From Streptomyces roseifaciens (lineage in GTDB: Bacteria > Actinomycetota > Actinomycetes > Streptomycetales > Streptomycetaceae), in the NCBI RefSeq assembly GCF_001445655.1, contig NZ_LNBE01000003.1:186001-250000 (forward strand): a DNA stretch of 64,000 nt. Direction: 5' to 3'. This document shows, in pieces, positions 27,712 through 36,807 of the stretch. Both the position numbers and the translations under genes were made by a program. A model generated the notes under the pieces. It saw only the letters and a program-made list of their open reading frames with translations. It did no database searches and was not told where the DNA came from. Position 1 is the first letter of the stretch, and each line of letters starts with the position of its first letter.

Positions 27712-27779
27712 CCGGCGAGATTAATTCGACGTCGCAATATTTGACAACGCACTTTATGGCGACGAAGTAAAATGTGTCC
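27712..27779. promoter_or_regulatory. Divergent MFS/marR promoter region
   Basis: Only 68 bp separate two divergent starts and the stretch is AT-rich. On the minus strand, TTGTCA (27747-27742) and TAATCT (27723-27718) are 18 bp apart, directly upstream of the MFS ATG. On the plus strand, TTGACA (27741-27746) and TAAAAT (27768-27773) are 21 bp apart, with the MarR ATG about 7 bp after. The two -35 boxes overlap. CGTCGC (27730-27735) and GCGACG (27759-27764) form an inverted repeat flanking them. One bound MarR dimer could block both genes. Confidence 0.5.
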
Positions 27780-28286
27780 ATGGCTGAGCGCGACTCCGTG
27801 GACGAACACGTCACCCGCTGGCAGGAGATCCTGCCGACCCTCGATCCGGTGGTGGAAGGCGCGGTGACCCGGATGTCGGTGCTCGTCAGGCACCTGGGCC
27901 GGGCCAAGGAGGCCGCCCTCGCCGAGCACGGCCTGCAGAGCTTCGAGTACCTGACGCTGCACGCCCTCGCCGGTCGCGGCGGCCGGGCCACGCCGTCGGA
28001 GCTCGCGGCCGCGATCAAACTCTCCCCGTCCGCGATGACCAGCCGTCTCGACGGCCTGGAGCGGCGCGGCTTCGTCCGTCGAGAGGCGTCCGCGGCGGAC
28101 CGCCGCAAGGTGACGGTCGAGCTCACCGGCCCGGGGCGGACCGCCTGGCAGTCCGCCCTGGAGACCGAGGGGCGCGAGGAGCACCGCATCCTGCAGGCCC
28201 TCGACCCGGCCGAGCGGGAGCTCCTGGTTGACCTGCTCCGCCGCGTCCTCGTCGAGGCCGAACGCGAACCGCGCTTCGGCGGCTGA
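27780..28286 (+). CDS. MarR-family transcriptional regulator
   Basis: A 168-residue protein from ATG 27780. GTG 27774 is in frame, but the -10 lies so close that the ATG fits a leaderless start. The winged helix spans about 55-125: LQSFEYLTLHALAGRGG, TPSELAAAIKLSPSAMTSRL, DGLERRGFVRREASAADRRK, the last being the wing. Flanking helices form the dimer. It is divergent from the MFS exporter and most likely represses it until a ligand, possibly the cluster product, binds. Confidence 0.9.
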   Translation: MAERDSVDEHVTRWQEILPTLDPVVEGAVTRMSVLVRHLGRAKEAALAEHGLQSFEYLTLHALAGRGGRATPSELAAAIKLSPSAMTSRLDGLERRGFVRREASAADRRKVTVELTGPGRTAWQSALETEGREEHRILQALDPAERELLVDLLRRVLVEAEREPRFGG

Positions 28287-28327
28287 GCCGGCCCGGCCCC
28301 TGATGCCCCCGGCCCCTGCCACCCCCG

Positions 28328-29290
28328 CTATCCGGCGCGCCAGGCGCCCGCAGACTCCTGTGCACGGCCGAGCTCCCTGGCGAACCGCTCCCACTCCTGC
28401 GCGTAGGACCGGGCCAGGTCGGCGACGGTGACCGCGCAGTGCGGCGGCACGGAGGCGAGCAGCTGCTCGCCGGCTTCGATGTCCAGGGCCTGCGTGCTCA
28501 GCCAGCGCAGCAGCGCGCGCCCCGACTCGGTGAGCTTGAGCGAAGGGTCGTTGACAAGCCTCCGCAGCACCGTCGCCCGGCTGCGGCGCACCTCGTGCGG
28601 CCCGGCCGCGGGTCCGGCCGGGGCTGCGGCCCGGCGCGCTGCGGCCGGCTCGGGCTCGCCGCACTGCATGCGCCGGTGCACGTCATGGGCGGTGCTGACG
28701 GAGATCCCCGCATGGGCCGCCACCTCGCGCAGCGGGACCCCGGGGTGCGCGGCCAGCAGGGCCCGTGCGGCCTCCCGGCGCCGGGCCGGGTCGAGCGGCC
28801 GGGTCCGGCCGTCCTGGCCCACCCGGGTGTTCGGCTGAGGAATTTCCTCGCACGAACGCCTGCGGGCCGCGCCCACGGTCTTCGGCGACAGGTCCGTGAT
28901 CCGGGCGATCGCCCGGTCCGACCAGGTGGGATGCGTGCGCAGGATCCGTTCGGCCGCCGCCTTGCGGTCCTTCAGGGTCAGCGGCAGGCCGTGGTCGACG
29001 TTCGCCGCGACGGCCCGGACGAACACCTCGTCGGCCGGCCCGTCCAGGTAGCGGACCGCGATCTCGCGCTCGCCGCGCAGCACCGCCGCCCTCAACCGGT
29101 GCATTCCGTCGACGACTTGGCGTGTGCCGCGGTGCACCAGGATCGGGGTGAACTCCCGGGGCGACTGGGCGAGGGCCTCGACGTGTTCCTGGTCGATGCC
29201 GCCGAGTCGTGGAGAGTCGCCGCTGCGCAGGGAGTCCACGGGGACCCTGCTCACCGGGTACGACACGGACCGCAGTCCTGGCCCTGACAT
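28328..29290 (-). CDS. StrR-family (ParB-like) pathway-specific activator
   Basis: A 320-residue protein taken from ATG 29290 (MSGPGLRSVSYPVSRVPVDS). A start at 29392 is also open. The N-terminal ParB-like domain has GIDQEHVEALAQ, VVDGMHRLRAAVLRGEREIA and NVDHGLPLTLKDRKAAAERI. HTH segments follow in WSDRAIARITDLSPKTVGAA and VPLREVAAHAGISVSTAHDV. This is the layout of StrR, the streptomycin cluster activator, and of NovG-type regulators. They bind GTTCGAC-type palindromes and switch on biosynthetic operons. It lies next to the MarR/MFS pair of the NRPS/PKS locus, and a GTTCGAC half-site precedes that operon's promoter. Confidence 0.88.
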   Translation of the reverse strand: MSGPGLRSVSYPVSRVPVDSLRSGDSPRLGGIDQEHVEALAQSPREFTPILVHRGTRQVVDGMHRLRAAVLRGEREIAVRYLDGPADEVFVRAVAANVDHGLPLTLKDRKAAAERILRTHPTWSDRAIARITDLSPKTVGAARRRSCEEIPQPNTRVGQDGRTRPLDPARRREAARALLAAHPGVPLREVAAHAGISVSTAHDVHRRMQCGEPEPAAARRAAAPAGPAAGPHEVRRSRATVLRRLVNDPSLKLTESGRALLRWLSTQALDIEAGEQLLASVPPHCAVTVADLARSYAQEWERFARELGRAQESAGAWRAG

Positions 29291-29544
29291 CACTGACAGT
29301 TTCTCCGCCCCTGCGTGCGTCTTCGACAACGCAGGCCCCCCTTCGCTCACGTGCGGCAGCGCCCCACGCCTCCCCTGTCGGCCCTCACCCAAAGATCAAT
29401 TGCCAGGTTTGTCAAGCGTTGGCCGGGCTGGTTGCCGGCGTACGGATCGAGTAGGTTCCCTCACGGCTCGGCCGGCGTCGGCGCCCGTGTGTACCAGCGG
29501 CAGAACAGCGGAGTGAGGGAGGGCGACTGCCCGGCAGCGGCACC

Positions 29545-30579
29545 ATGACGGCCATGCGACAGCGAGCTAGGTATCTCCCGGAACAGCCGGGATTCGGCGC
29601 CCGGTTGAGGGAGATCAGACAGGCCCGCGGCATGATGCAGGCGGAGCTCGCCGGCCCGGGCATGTCACCGGCGTACCTCTCGCGCCTCGAATCGGGCAAC
29701 CGCCCGCCGACGGAGCGGGCCCTCACCTACCTCTGCGACAAGCTCGGCGTCCCCGCCGAGGTCTTCCGGCAGGAGTACCCCGACGAAGCGGCGCAGCGGC
29801 TCGCGGTGGTCCTCTCGGGCAGTGTCGCCGAGGACGCGGACGTCGTGCCGCTGCTGCTCGAAAGCCTGGAGCGGCCCGCCGAGATGGACCCGGCCGTGCG
29901 CTGGCAGGCGCTGTGGGTCCTCGCCGAGGCCTACCGCACGCAGGGCGACGGGGAGCAGGAGGAGCAGACCCTGCGGGCCCTGATCGCACTCGGCGCCGAG
30001 ATCGGCAACCCCCGCCTCGAGGTCCGCGCCCGCGTCCAGCTCGCGCGGTACCTGCAGGCCTGCGGCCGGAACAGGGAGGCGCTGGATGCCGCCGGCAGGG
30101 CCCATGCCGTCACCGCCGAGCGGGCGATGCCTCAGTTGGACGCGGCCCGTGCACTCCTGGTGCTCGTCTCCCTGGAGGCCGACGCCGGACGGCTCGCCGA
30201 AGCCGCCGCGCACACGGACGAGTTCCTCGCCCTCATGGCGGAACTGCCGGCCGGCCTGAGGGTCGAGGCCCTGTGGACGGCGAGCACGGTGCGCGTCCGC
30301 CAGAAGCGGCACGCCGAGGCCGTCCTGCTCCTCGAACAGGCGATGTCCGAACTCACCTGTACCAGCGGCGATCTGACGCTCTGGCTGCGTCTGCGCCTGG
30401 CCGCGTCCTGGCTGTACCTGCAGATGGCTCCGCGCAACCTGGGCGGGGCCGAGCGCCGGCTGCGCGAGGCCGGACCCGCCGTCGAGCTCCTGGGCTCCGC
30501 GAAATACCAGCGGGAGTTCCTCGCCCTCTGCTCGTACCTCGCCTTCTACCGAGGCGGCGGAGCCCACCCCGGTTCCTGA
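29545..30579 (+). CDS. XRE-family regulator with TPR-like repeats
   Basis: A 344-residue protein. ATG 29545 is used, with Met 29554 as an alternative. The HTH lies at about residues 15-70: GFGARLREIRQARGMMQAEL, MSPAYLSRLESGNRPPTERA, LTYLCDKLGVPAEVFR. The rest is a helical TPR-like array (WVLAEAYRTQGDGEQEEQTL, ARVQLARYLQACGRNREALD). It is divergent from the StrR-family gene. It could regulate the NRPS/PKS locus or the glycosyltransferase downstream. The sequence does not decide. Confidence 0.82.
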   Translation: MTAMRQRARYLPEQPGFGARLREIRQARGMMQAELAGPGMSPAYLSRLESGNRPPTERALTYLCDKLGVPAEVFRQEYPDEAAQRLAVVLSGSVAEDADVVPLLLESLERPAEMDPAVRWQALWVLAEAYRTQGDGEQEEQTLRALIALGAEIGNPRLEVRARVQLARYLQACGRNREALDAAGRAHAVTAERAMPQLDAARALLVLVSLEADAGRLAEAAAHTDEFLALMAELPAGLRVEALWTASTVRVRQKRHAEAVLLLEQAMSELTCTSGDLTLWLRLRLAASWLYLQMAPRNLGGAERRLREAGPAVELLGSAKYQREFLALCSYLAFYRGGGAHPGS

Positions 30580-30734
30580 CGGCCGGGGCCGTCACCCATC
30601 CGCGCCCTTGCGTCTTGCGGCCGTGCCGGGGCCCCTCGGCGGTCCCCATCTTCGGCAATCTTCAACGAACACCGTTTCGATGTCTCCTATACCCTGAAAC
30701 GACACCTTGTACTGCAGGAACGGAGCACCTCGCC

Positions 30735-32747
30735 ATGTCTCGGCCTCGGCCTGACGTCACGGTCATCATCGCCGCGTACAACGCCATGCCGTACGTGACC
30801 GGCAGCGTCGGTTCCGTTCTGGAGCAGTCGCTCGGGGCCGACCGGATCGAGCTGATCGTCGTCGACGACGGGTCCACGGACGGTACGGCTGCCGAGCTGG
30901 ACCGGATCGCGGAGCGGGCCGGGGCGGGGATGCGGGTCGTTCATCAGGCGAACTCCGGGGGGCCGGCGGGGCCGCGGAATCTTGGGCTCGAGCAGGCCAC
31001 CGGGCGCTACGTGTACTTCCTCGACGCGGACGACCGGATCGGGCCCGAGGCCCTGGAGCGCATGGTCGCGGCGGCGGACGAGAACGGCTCCGACGTCGTG
31101 CTCGGGCGGATTGTGGGGGAGGGCGGGCGGCGGGCGCCTCAGTCGATGTTCCGGCGGAACCAGCCCAAGACCGATGTTTTCGCCTCCCGGGTCTACTGGA
31201 CGCTCAACCCCATGAAGCTGTTCCGCCGCGAGCTGATAGACCGGCTCGGGCTGCGCTTCGACACCGGGCTGTCGATCGGCGAGGACCAGCCGTTCGTCGC
31301 CACCGCCTACCTCCAGGCCGCCGCGATATCCGTCGTCGCCGACTACGACTGCCTCTACTGGGTCGCGCGCGAGGACGGCAACAACATCACCGCGCAGGAG
31401 CACGGCGCGCGGATGCGAATAGACCTCTTCCGGATGATGGCGGGCCTCGTCGCCGAGCACGTGCCGGCCGGCTCCGACCGCGACACGCTGATGCACCGGC
31501 ACTTCGCCGTCGAACTGCGCGACGCAGTCCTCCAGTTGAGCCGCGAGCCGCAGCGCGAGGTCCAGGACAAGCTGCTGCACGAGCTGTCCGACCTGGTCAC
31601 GCTGCACTGGAGCGAGGGCCTGGCCGCGCGCCTGCCCGCCGTGGTCCGCCTGCGCTGCCACCTCATCCGTCACAGGCTCCTCGACGAGCTCCTCACCCTC
31701 GTCCGCTGGGAGCTCGACCGGGGCGCCGCCAGCTACGGCATCACCACCCTCGCCGCCACCGCCGCCGCCCTCCCGGACCTCCTGGTCGAGGGCGGCCGCG
31801 CCTACGCGCTCCACCCCTACTTCCGCGACTCCACGCTCAACATCCCCGACGACTGCTACGACATCACGGACGAGCTGCGCGCCCGCCACCGCGTCGACTC
31901 CGCGGAGATCAACGCCACCGGGCTGCGCCTCACGGGGCACGCGTACATCCACCGCATAGCCACGCGCGACGTCACCACCGAGCTCGTCCTCCGCAAGCGC
32001 GGCACGGACACGGAGCGCCGCCTTCCTGTTCATCACACCGCCACCCCGGGCCTGGGTACCGAGGAGGACGGCGGTCTGCACGACTACGACGTCGCCGGGT
32101 ATGACGCGACGATCGATCTCGCGTCGCTGACGGCCGGCATGTGGGACATCTCGCTCGCCGTGGGCGCCCAGGGCATCGTCAAGGAGGCCCGCCTCGGCAG
32201 CAGCCGCGCGGAGTCCGTGACGACCGCGACGACCACGCTCGTCACGGACGCGGGCACGGCGGTCGCCCTCTACACCACCAAGCCCTACGGCAATCTCACG
32301 CTGGACGTGGGCGAGACCCGCCACCGCGTACTGCCGCGCCTGCGCGTCACCGGCGCGACGTGGGTGCCCGGCGGCGGCCCCGCCACCCTCGCCGTGAGCG
32401 GGCGCTGCACGCTGGAAAGCTGGCCCCAGGGTGCGCTGACGGTGCGGGCCAAGGGCCCGAAGGGCGCCGAGCAGACGGTCCCGGTCCAACCCTCGGCCTC
32501 CGACGGCTCCTTCACGGTGCAGGTGCCCTGCACGACCGCCGGCGAGTGGGAGCCGGCGCTCCGCCTCGCCGTGGCCGGCAAGGAGTGGTCCGTCCCCGTA
32601 CCGCCGCAGCCGTCGCTGAAGCCGGCGCGCTGGCAGCGGCTCGGCCTGCCCTGGTACGCGAAGCCGCTGCCGGGGCGGGACGTGCTGACGCTGCGCGTCG
32701 GGCGCGTGGAGCTTCTGAAGGCTGTACGGGGGCGGCTGAAGCGGTGA
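30735..32747 (+). CDS. Family 2 glycosyltransferase with long C-terminal region
   Basis: A 670-residue protein from ATG 30735 (MSRPRPDVTVIIAAYNAMPY). The GT-A domain (about 1-230) has IELIVVDDGSTDGTAAELDR, the metal-binding motif YFLDADDRIGPEALERMV and a GEDQPF acceptor motif. It resembles the TagF/CDP-glycerol-linked GT2 proteins that extend cell-wall polymers. The C-terminal 300 residues are beta-rich with no recognised domain. Cytoplasmic, with no membrane segment. It probably adds sugar to a wall or surface polymer. No partner genes are nearby. Confidence 0.85.
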   Translation: MSRPRPDVTVIIAAYNAMPYVTGSVGSVLEQSLGADRIELIVVDDGSTDGTAAELDRIAERAGAGMRVVHQANSGGPAGPRNLGLEQATGRYVYFLDADDRIGPEALERMVAAADENGSDVVLGRIVGEGGRRAPQSMFRRNQPKTDVFASRVYWTLNPMKLFRRELIDRLGLRFDTGLSIGEDQPFVATAYLQAAAISVVADYDCLYWVAREDGNNITAQEHGARMRIDLFRMMAGLVAEHVPAGSDRDTLMHRHFAVELRDAVLQLSREPQREVQDKLLHELSDLVTLHWSEGLAARLPAVVRLRCHLIRHRLLDELLTLVRWELDRGAASYGITTLAATAAALPDLLVEGGRAYALHPYFRDSTLNIPDDCYDITDELRARHRVDSAEINATGLRLTGHAYIHRIATRDVTTELVLRKRGTDTERRLPVHHTATPGLGTEEDGGLHDYDVAGYDATIDLASLTAGMWDISLAVGAQGIVKEARLGSSRAESVTTATTTLVTDAGTAVALYTTKPYGNLTLDVGETRHRVLPRLRVTGATWVPGGGPATLAVSGRCTLESWPQGALTVRAKGPKGAEQTVPVQPSASDGSFTVQVPCTTAGEWEPALRLAVAGKEWSVPVPPQPSLKPARWQRLGLPWYAKPLPGRDVLTLRVGRVELLKAVRGRLKR

Positions 32748-33053
32748 AGCGGTGACGTGGTGGCGTGGGTGGAGTGGTGAAGCGGTGAAGTGGCGCCAGG
32801 AGGTGCCAGGCGGCGCCGCGGGCCGGATGCCTCCGGCGGCTCGGTTTTCGCCCGCAAACCCCGACCCCATCCGCTGACCTGCGGATCTTTACAGTTCTTT
32901 GCTGCTCCCGGAGGCCGCCCGGGCCTCGGTCACCCTCCGTGCTCACGTAATGTTGATCTTGGTCGTGCGGTCCTTCGGTCGCGGCCCCGCCCTGTGCCTC
33001 GTGCCGGGCGAGGGGCGGCCGGGACCGCGTCGTGTCCAAGAAGGGGGAAGCAC
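32748..33053. other. Intergenic region with short tandem GAAGCGGTGA-like repeats
   Basis: A 306-bp gap. The first 50 bases repeat close variants of GAAGCGGTGA, partly overlapping the end of the glycosyltransferase gene. The rest holds no frame with coding character. No tRNA, hairpin terminator or clear promoter was seen, although transcription of the aminotransferase gene must start here. Confidence 0.4.
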
Positions 33054-34145
33054 GTGGGGGAGTTAGGGCCCAAGCTGCGGGCGGCGCTGGAGGGGGTGCC
33101 GGCCGGCAGGCCGCGGAGCTCTGCGGGAATTGCTGCGGCGCAGCCGGTGTACAAGCTGTCCGCGAACGAGAATCCGTATCCGCCGCTGCCCGGCGTGATC
33201 GAGCGGGCCGTGGCCGGGGCGCAGGGGATCAACCGCTATCCGGACCTGTGGTGCGGGGAGCTGACCCGCGAGCTCGCCGCGCGCTTCGACGTGCCGGAGG
33301 CGCACATCGCTACCGGCACCGGCTCGGTCGGCGTCACCCAGCAGCTGCTGCAGATCACCGCGCAGCCCGGGGACGAAGTCCTCTACGCCTGGCGGTCCTT
33401 CGAGGCGTACCCCGTCCTCACCCACATCGTGGGCGCCCGCCCCGTCGAGGTGCCGCTGGCCGCGGGCGAGGTGCACGACCTCGACGCCATGGCCGCGGCC
33501 ATCACCGGACGCACCCGCCTCGTCTTCGTCTGCAACCCCAACAACCCGACCGGCACCATAGTGCGCCGGGCGGAACTGGAGCACTTCCTCGACCGGGTGC
33601 CCTCCGACGTCCTCGTCGTCCTGGACGAGGCGTACATCGAGTTCGTCGCGGACGAGGACTTCCCGGACGGCATCGAGGTCTACCGCGACCGTCCCAACGT
33701 CTGTGTCCTGCGCACTTTCTCCAAGGCGTACGGCCTGGCAGGCATGCGCGTGGGCTTCGCCGTCGCGCACGAACCCGTGGCCACCGCCCTGCGGAAGACG
33801 GCCGTCCCCTTCGGCGTGACGCAGTTCGCGCAGGATGCGGCCGTCGCGTCGCTGCGCGCCGAGGCCGGGATGCGGGAGCGCGTCGCGGTCCTCACCGCCG
33901 AACGGCAGCGGGTGAGCGCGGCATTGGCGGAACAGGGCTGGGCCCTGGAGCCGTCGCACGCCAACTTCGTCTGGCTGCGGACGGGGGAGCACACGGACGG
34001 CTTCGCCGCGCTGTGCGAGCAGGAGGGGATCCTGGTGCGGGCCTTCAGTGGCGAGGGCGCGCGCATCAGCCTGGGGGAGCCCGCTGCGAACGATCGGTTC
34101 CTTTACGTCGCCGAGCGTTTCCGTAAGGAGTCGCAGGGCCTGTAG
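33054..34145 (+). CDS. HisC-like class II aminotransferase
   Basis: A 363-residue protein from GTG 33054, with GGGGGAAG 4-5 bp upstream. An open frame continues upstream without support. It is a fold-type I PLP enzyme: [53 protein letters not shown], and the PLP lysine in [15 protein letters not shown]. The family converts histidinol phosphate or aromatic 2-oxo acids such as phenylpyruvate. It stands alone, not in a his operon, and a strong hairpin follows. Downstream are an ATP-grasp ligase and a BacA-like protein, so an aromatic or dihydro-aromatic amino acid role is a fair alternative to histidine synthesis. Confidence 0.88.
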   Translation: MGELGPKLRAALEGVPAGRPRSSAGIAAAQPVYKLSANENPYPPLPGVIERAVAGAQGINRYPDLWCGELTRELAARFDVPEAHIATGTGSVGVTQQLLQITAQPGDEVLYAWRSFEAYPVLTHIVGARPVEVPLAAGEVHDLDAMAAAITGRTRLVFVCNPNNPTGTIVRRAELEHFLDRVPSDVLVVLDEAYIEFVADEDFPDGIEVYRDRPNVCVLRTFSKAYGLAGMRVGFAVAHEPVATALRKTAVPFGVTQFAQDAAVASLRAEAGMRERVAVLTAERQRVSAALAEQGWALEPSHANFVWLRTGEHTDGFAALCEQEGILVRAFSGEGARISLGEPAANDRFLYVAERFRKESQGL

Positions 34146-34185
34146 CAGGCCCGCATTTCCGGGGAATTATTTCCCTTCTCCTTGG

Positions 34186-34224
34186 TTCCGGCCTGCTGCC
34201 CGCATTATTTGCCGCAGGCCGGAA
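34186..34224 (+). terminator. Hairpin after the HisC-like gene
   Basis: TTCCGGCCTGCTGC and GCCGCAGGCCGGAA pair over 14 bp with one mismatch around an 11-base loop. It starts 40 bp after the aminotransferase stop and separates that gene from the ATP-grasp operon, although read-through is possible. Confidence 0.65.
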
Positions 34225-34352
34225 CTCGCCTGCCCGAAATCAAAAGAAACGCCTTCCCTGTGACATCCGACACCGTTGACTGATTCCGGCAGGTCGATCA
34301 AGGATTGGCGAATACAGGTGCGAATGCACGGAGATTGGTACGGGAGGATTCC

Positions 34353-35648
34353 TTGGGCACCCACCAGGATGTGCGCCGGCAGCGGAACGTGATTCTGGTC
34401 GACAGTTATGAGACTGCCGAGCACGGAGTTCCGCAGACGGCCCGTCACATCGCCCCGGCTTTCATCCGCGCCGGATATTCGTGCGTACGCGTCCAGAGTT
34501 CCGCGCAGCCGCCCGCCGTCTACGCGTCCTCGCGCCCCGCGCTGGAGAACTACGTCGCCAACCTCGTGCACGACGGCGACCTCGCCCGGACGGTCGCGGA
34601 GCTGCGCGCGTACGACCCGGTTGCCGTGGTGCCCGGCGGCGAGTACGGCGTGGCGTTCGCCGACGTGCTGAGCGAGGCCCTCGGCCTGCCCACCAACGGG
34701 ACCGCCCTCAGCCGGGCCCGCCGGGACAAGGGCGAGATGGCGGAGACCGTACACCGGGCGGGCCTGCGCACGGCGGAGCAGCTGCGGGCGGAGAGCGAGC
34801 AGGAGCTCGTGGACTGGCACCGCAAGCTCGGCGGCCGGATCGTCGTCAAGCCGCTGTCCAGCGCGGGCGGCGACGGGGTCGCGTTCTGCGACACCCCCGA
34901 GCAGTCGGCGGCGGCGTTCCGCCGCATCGTCGGCGCGGACGACATCTTCTCGCGCCCCAACACCGCCGTGCTGGCCCAGGAGTACCTGGTCGGCACCGAG
35001 TACATCGTCAACACCGCGAGCCTGGACGGAGCCCACCACGCCGCCGAGATCTGGCGCAGCTCGCGCTTCAGCGTCAACGGCATCCGTGACCTGTCGGGCG
35101 CCTGCTACATCGTCCCGCGCCGCGGCGAGGTGCAGGACCAGCTGGTCGAGTACGCCTTCGGGGTGCTCGACGCGCTGGGCATCCGGCACGGTCCGGCCCA
35201 CGTGGAACTCAAGATGACCCCGGACGGCCCGTGCCTCATCGAGGCCGGCGCGCGGCTGTCCGGCGGCGACCTGCCGCACTACGCGCGGCTGGCGGCGGGG
35301 GAGTCCCAGCTCGACTGGGCCGTCGACGCCTACGTACGGCCCAAGCGCTTCCTGGCGCGCCGGGGGGAGCCGTACGAGATAGACCGGTACTTCGCCTGGG
35401 TGGCGCTGATATCGCCCGCCGCCGGCCGGCTCAAGAAGTACCGGAACATCGAGGAAATCCGTTCACTGGAGAGCTTCCGTGAAATGTGGGAGCTGGTCCG
35501 GCCGGGGGAGGAGATTGTGCCGACCGTGGACGACACCACGTACCCCGTCATCATCAATCTGATGCACGAGGTGGAAGAAGTAGTGCAGCGCGACATGGGA
35601 ACGATCCGATATCTGGACGGGGCGGGATTCTATGAACTCGAGGGATGA
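34353..35648 (+). CDS. ATP-grasp amino-acid ligase-like protein
   Basis: A 431-residue protein. TTG 34353 is chosen because GGGAGGA lies 5 bp upstream; TTG 34305 is also in frame. The N-terminal domain (VILVDSYETAEHGVPQTARH) is followed by ATP-grasp motifs: GGRIVVKPLSSAGGDGVAF, AVLAQEYLVGTEYIVNTASL and CLIEAGARLSGGDLPHYARL. These resemble the carnosine-synthase/BacD type L-amino acid ligases. It probably forms an amide or dipeptide bond. It heads a three-gene run with the BacA-like and DUF2000-like genes. Confidence 0.82.
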   Translation: MGTHQDVRRQRNVILVDSYETAEHGVPQTARHIAPAFIRAGYSCVRVQSSAQPPAVYASSRPALENYVANLVHDGDLARTVAELRAYDPVAVVPGGEYGVAFADVLSEALGLPTNGTALSRARRDKGEMAETVHRAGLRTAEQLRAESEQELVDWHRKLGGRIVVKPLSSAGGDGVAFCDTPEQSAAAFRRIVGADDIFSRPNTAVLAQEYLVGTEYIVNTASLDGAHHAAEIWRSSRFSVNGIRDLSGACYIVPRRGEVQDQLVEYAFGVLDALGIRHGPAHVELKMTPDGPCLIEAGARLSGGDLPHYARLAAGESQLDWAVDAYVRPKRFLARRGEPYEIDRYFAWVALISPAAGRLKKYRNIEEIRSLESFREMWELVRPGEEIVPTVDDTTYPVIINLMHEVEEVVQRDMGTIRYLDGAGFYELEG

Positions 35649-35714
35649 CCACCGGTTCCGTCCGCCGGTTCGCCCGACGGTTCACCTGAACGACGTCCCC
35701 GAGGAGCGCACGCC

Positions 35715-36389
35715 GTGACCACGCAGACCGTAGACCTGAATGCAGCTGTAAATGCAGGCGCAGGCGCAGAGGCAGGCGCAGGTGCAGGCATTGACGTTGA
35801 CGAACTGATGGCGGCGGCTCCTTTCAGCGCCTACATCGACACGGCCACCCGCTACGCCTCCGTGGCCACGCTCGCCGACGATCCCGCCGGGCTCACGTGC
35901 AGCGTCACCGTGGGTACGCGCTGGGCGGCGACGGGCAAGGCGAGCAGGCTGCTCGGCTACCCCTCCTTCGAGGAGGCCGCCGCATCGGTGAAGGACGGCC
36001 GCAACGACGCGCTGCTCGTGGCCGGCGCCTACCCGGAGATCCGCACGTTCTTCTTCGACCCCGAACTGCGGGCCGTGGAGGCGTTCGTCGGCCCGCTGCC
36101 GGACATGGTCTTCGCCGCCCCGCCGCAGGACGCGGACCTGGAGCGGTTCGACGTCGTCCACTACCACCCGGCGACCAGGAAGCTCTTCGAGTCGCGCGTG
36201 GACGACCGGACCGCGGAGTCCTTCCACGCCACCTCGAACAGCGCCGCCTGCAAGGCCGCCCTGGCCCACGGCGGCCGTGCCGCCGCCATCACCAACGCCA
36301 CGTGTGCGGAGCACTACGGGCTGAAGGTCATCGAGGTGCTCTCCGTGGGCACCCCCATGAGCTTCGTCGTCTTCGAGCGGAGAAAATAA
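35715..36389 (+). CDS. BacA-like (prephenate dehydratase-fold) protein
   Basis: A 224-residue protein from GTG 35715, with GAGGAG 8 bp upstream. After a low-complexity start (NAAVNAGAGAEAGAGAGIDV, encoded by GCAGGC-type hexamers) comes a two-lobe fold. The end, AAAITNATCAEHYGLKVIEV then TPMSFVVFERR, aligns with Bacillus BacA (IALTNELARQKYGL...PMSWSLF), the prephenate decarboxylase of bacilysin synthesis. The Thr-Arg-Phe motif of prephenate dehydratase is absent and there is no ACT domain. A decarboxylase-type role on prephenate or a relative is inferred from memory of BacA. Confidence 0.6.
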   Translation: MTTQTVDLNAAVNAGAGAEAGAGAGIDVDELMAAAPFSAYIDTATRYASVATLADDPAGLTCSVTVGTRWAATGKASRLLGYPSFEEAAASVKDGRNDALLVAGAYPEIRTFFFDPELRAVEAFVGPLPDMVFAAPPQDADLERFDVVHYHPATRKLFESRVDDRTAESFHATSNSAACKAALAHGGRAAAITNATCAEHYGLKVIEVLSVGTPMSFVVFERRK

Positions 36390-36393
36390 CCGG

Positions 36394-36807
36394 ATGTCAG
36401 AACTCCTCCGTACGGTGATCGCCGTCGACAAGTCCCTGGAAGCGGGCGCCGTCGCCAACGCGGCCGCCATCGTGATGGGCCAGCTGGCCCGTGTCGACGC
36501 CAGGATCTACGCGGACGACGTGCGGGACGGCGACGGGGTGCACCACGCCGGCATCCGCTTCAACACCGTCGTCCTCTCGGGCCGCACCGGTCACCTCCTG
36601 CAACTGGCCGAGTCCGCCCGTGCGGAGGGGCTCGCCCCGGTGGTGTTCACCACCCGCGGCCAGGCGCTCAGCAACAGCTTCGACGACTACCGGGCCATGG
36701 TCGAAGGGGCCTCCTCCGGGGAGCTCGGCATCTGCGCGGTGGGCGTCGTCGGCGAGGACGCCGGCATCCGGGCGCTGACGAAGCGCTTCAGCGTCTACAA
36801 GGGCTGA
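36394..36807 (+). CDS. DUF2000-like protein
   Basis: A 137-residue protein 4 bp after the BacA-like gene. RTVIAVDKSLEAGAVANAAA, then IMGQLARV-type helices and FNTVVLSGRTGHLLQLAESA resemble DUF2000, a family with a peptidyl-tRNA-hydrolase-2-like fold (recollection, not a search). LGICAVGVVGEDAGIRALTK ends the domain. Function unknown. Tight linkage makes it the third component of the ATP-grasp/BacA-like operon, possibly a small-molecule-handling or hydrolytic step. Confidence 0.6.
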   Translation: MSELLRTVIAVDKSLEAGAVANAAAIVMGQLARVDARIYADDVRDGDGVHHAGIRFNTVVLSGRTGHLLQLAESARAEGLAPVVFTTRGQALSNSFDDYRAMVEGASSGELGICAVGVVGEDAGIRALTKRFSVYKG

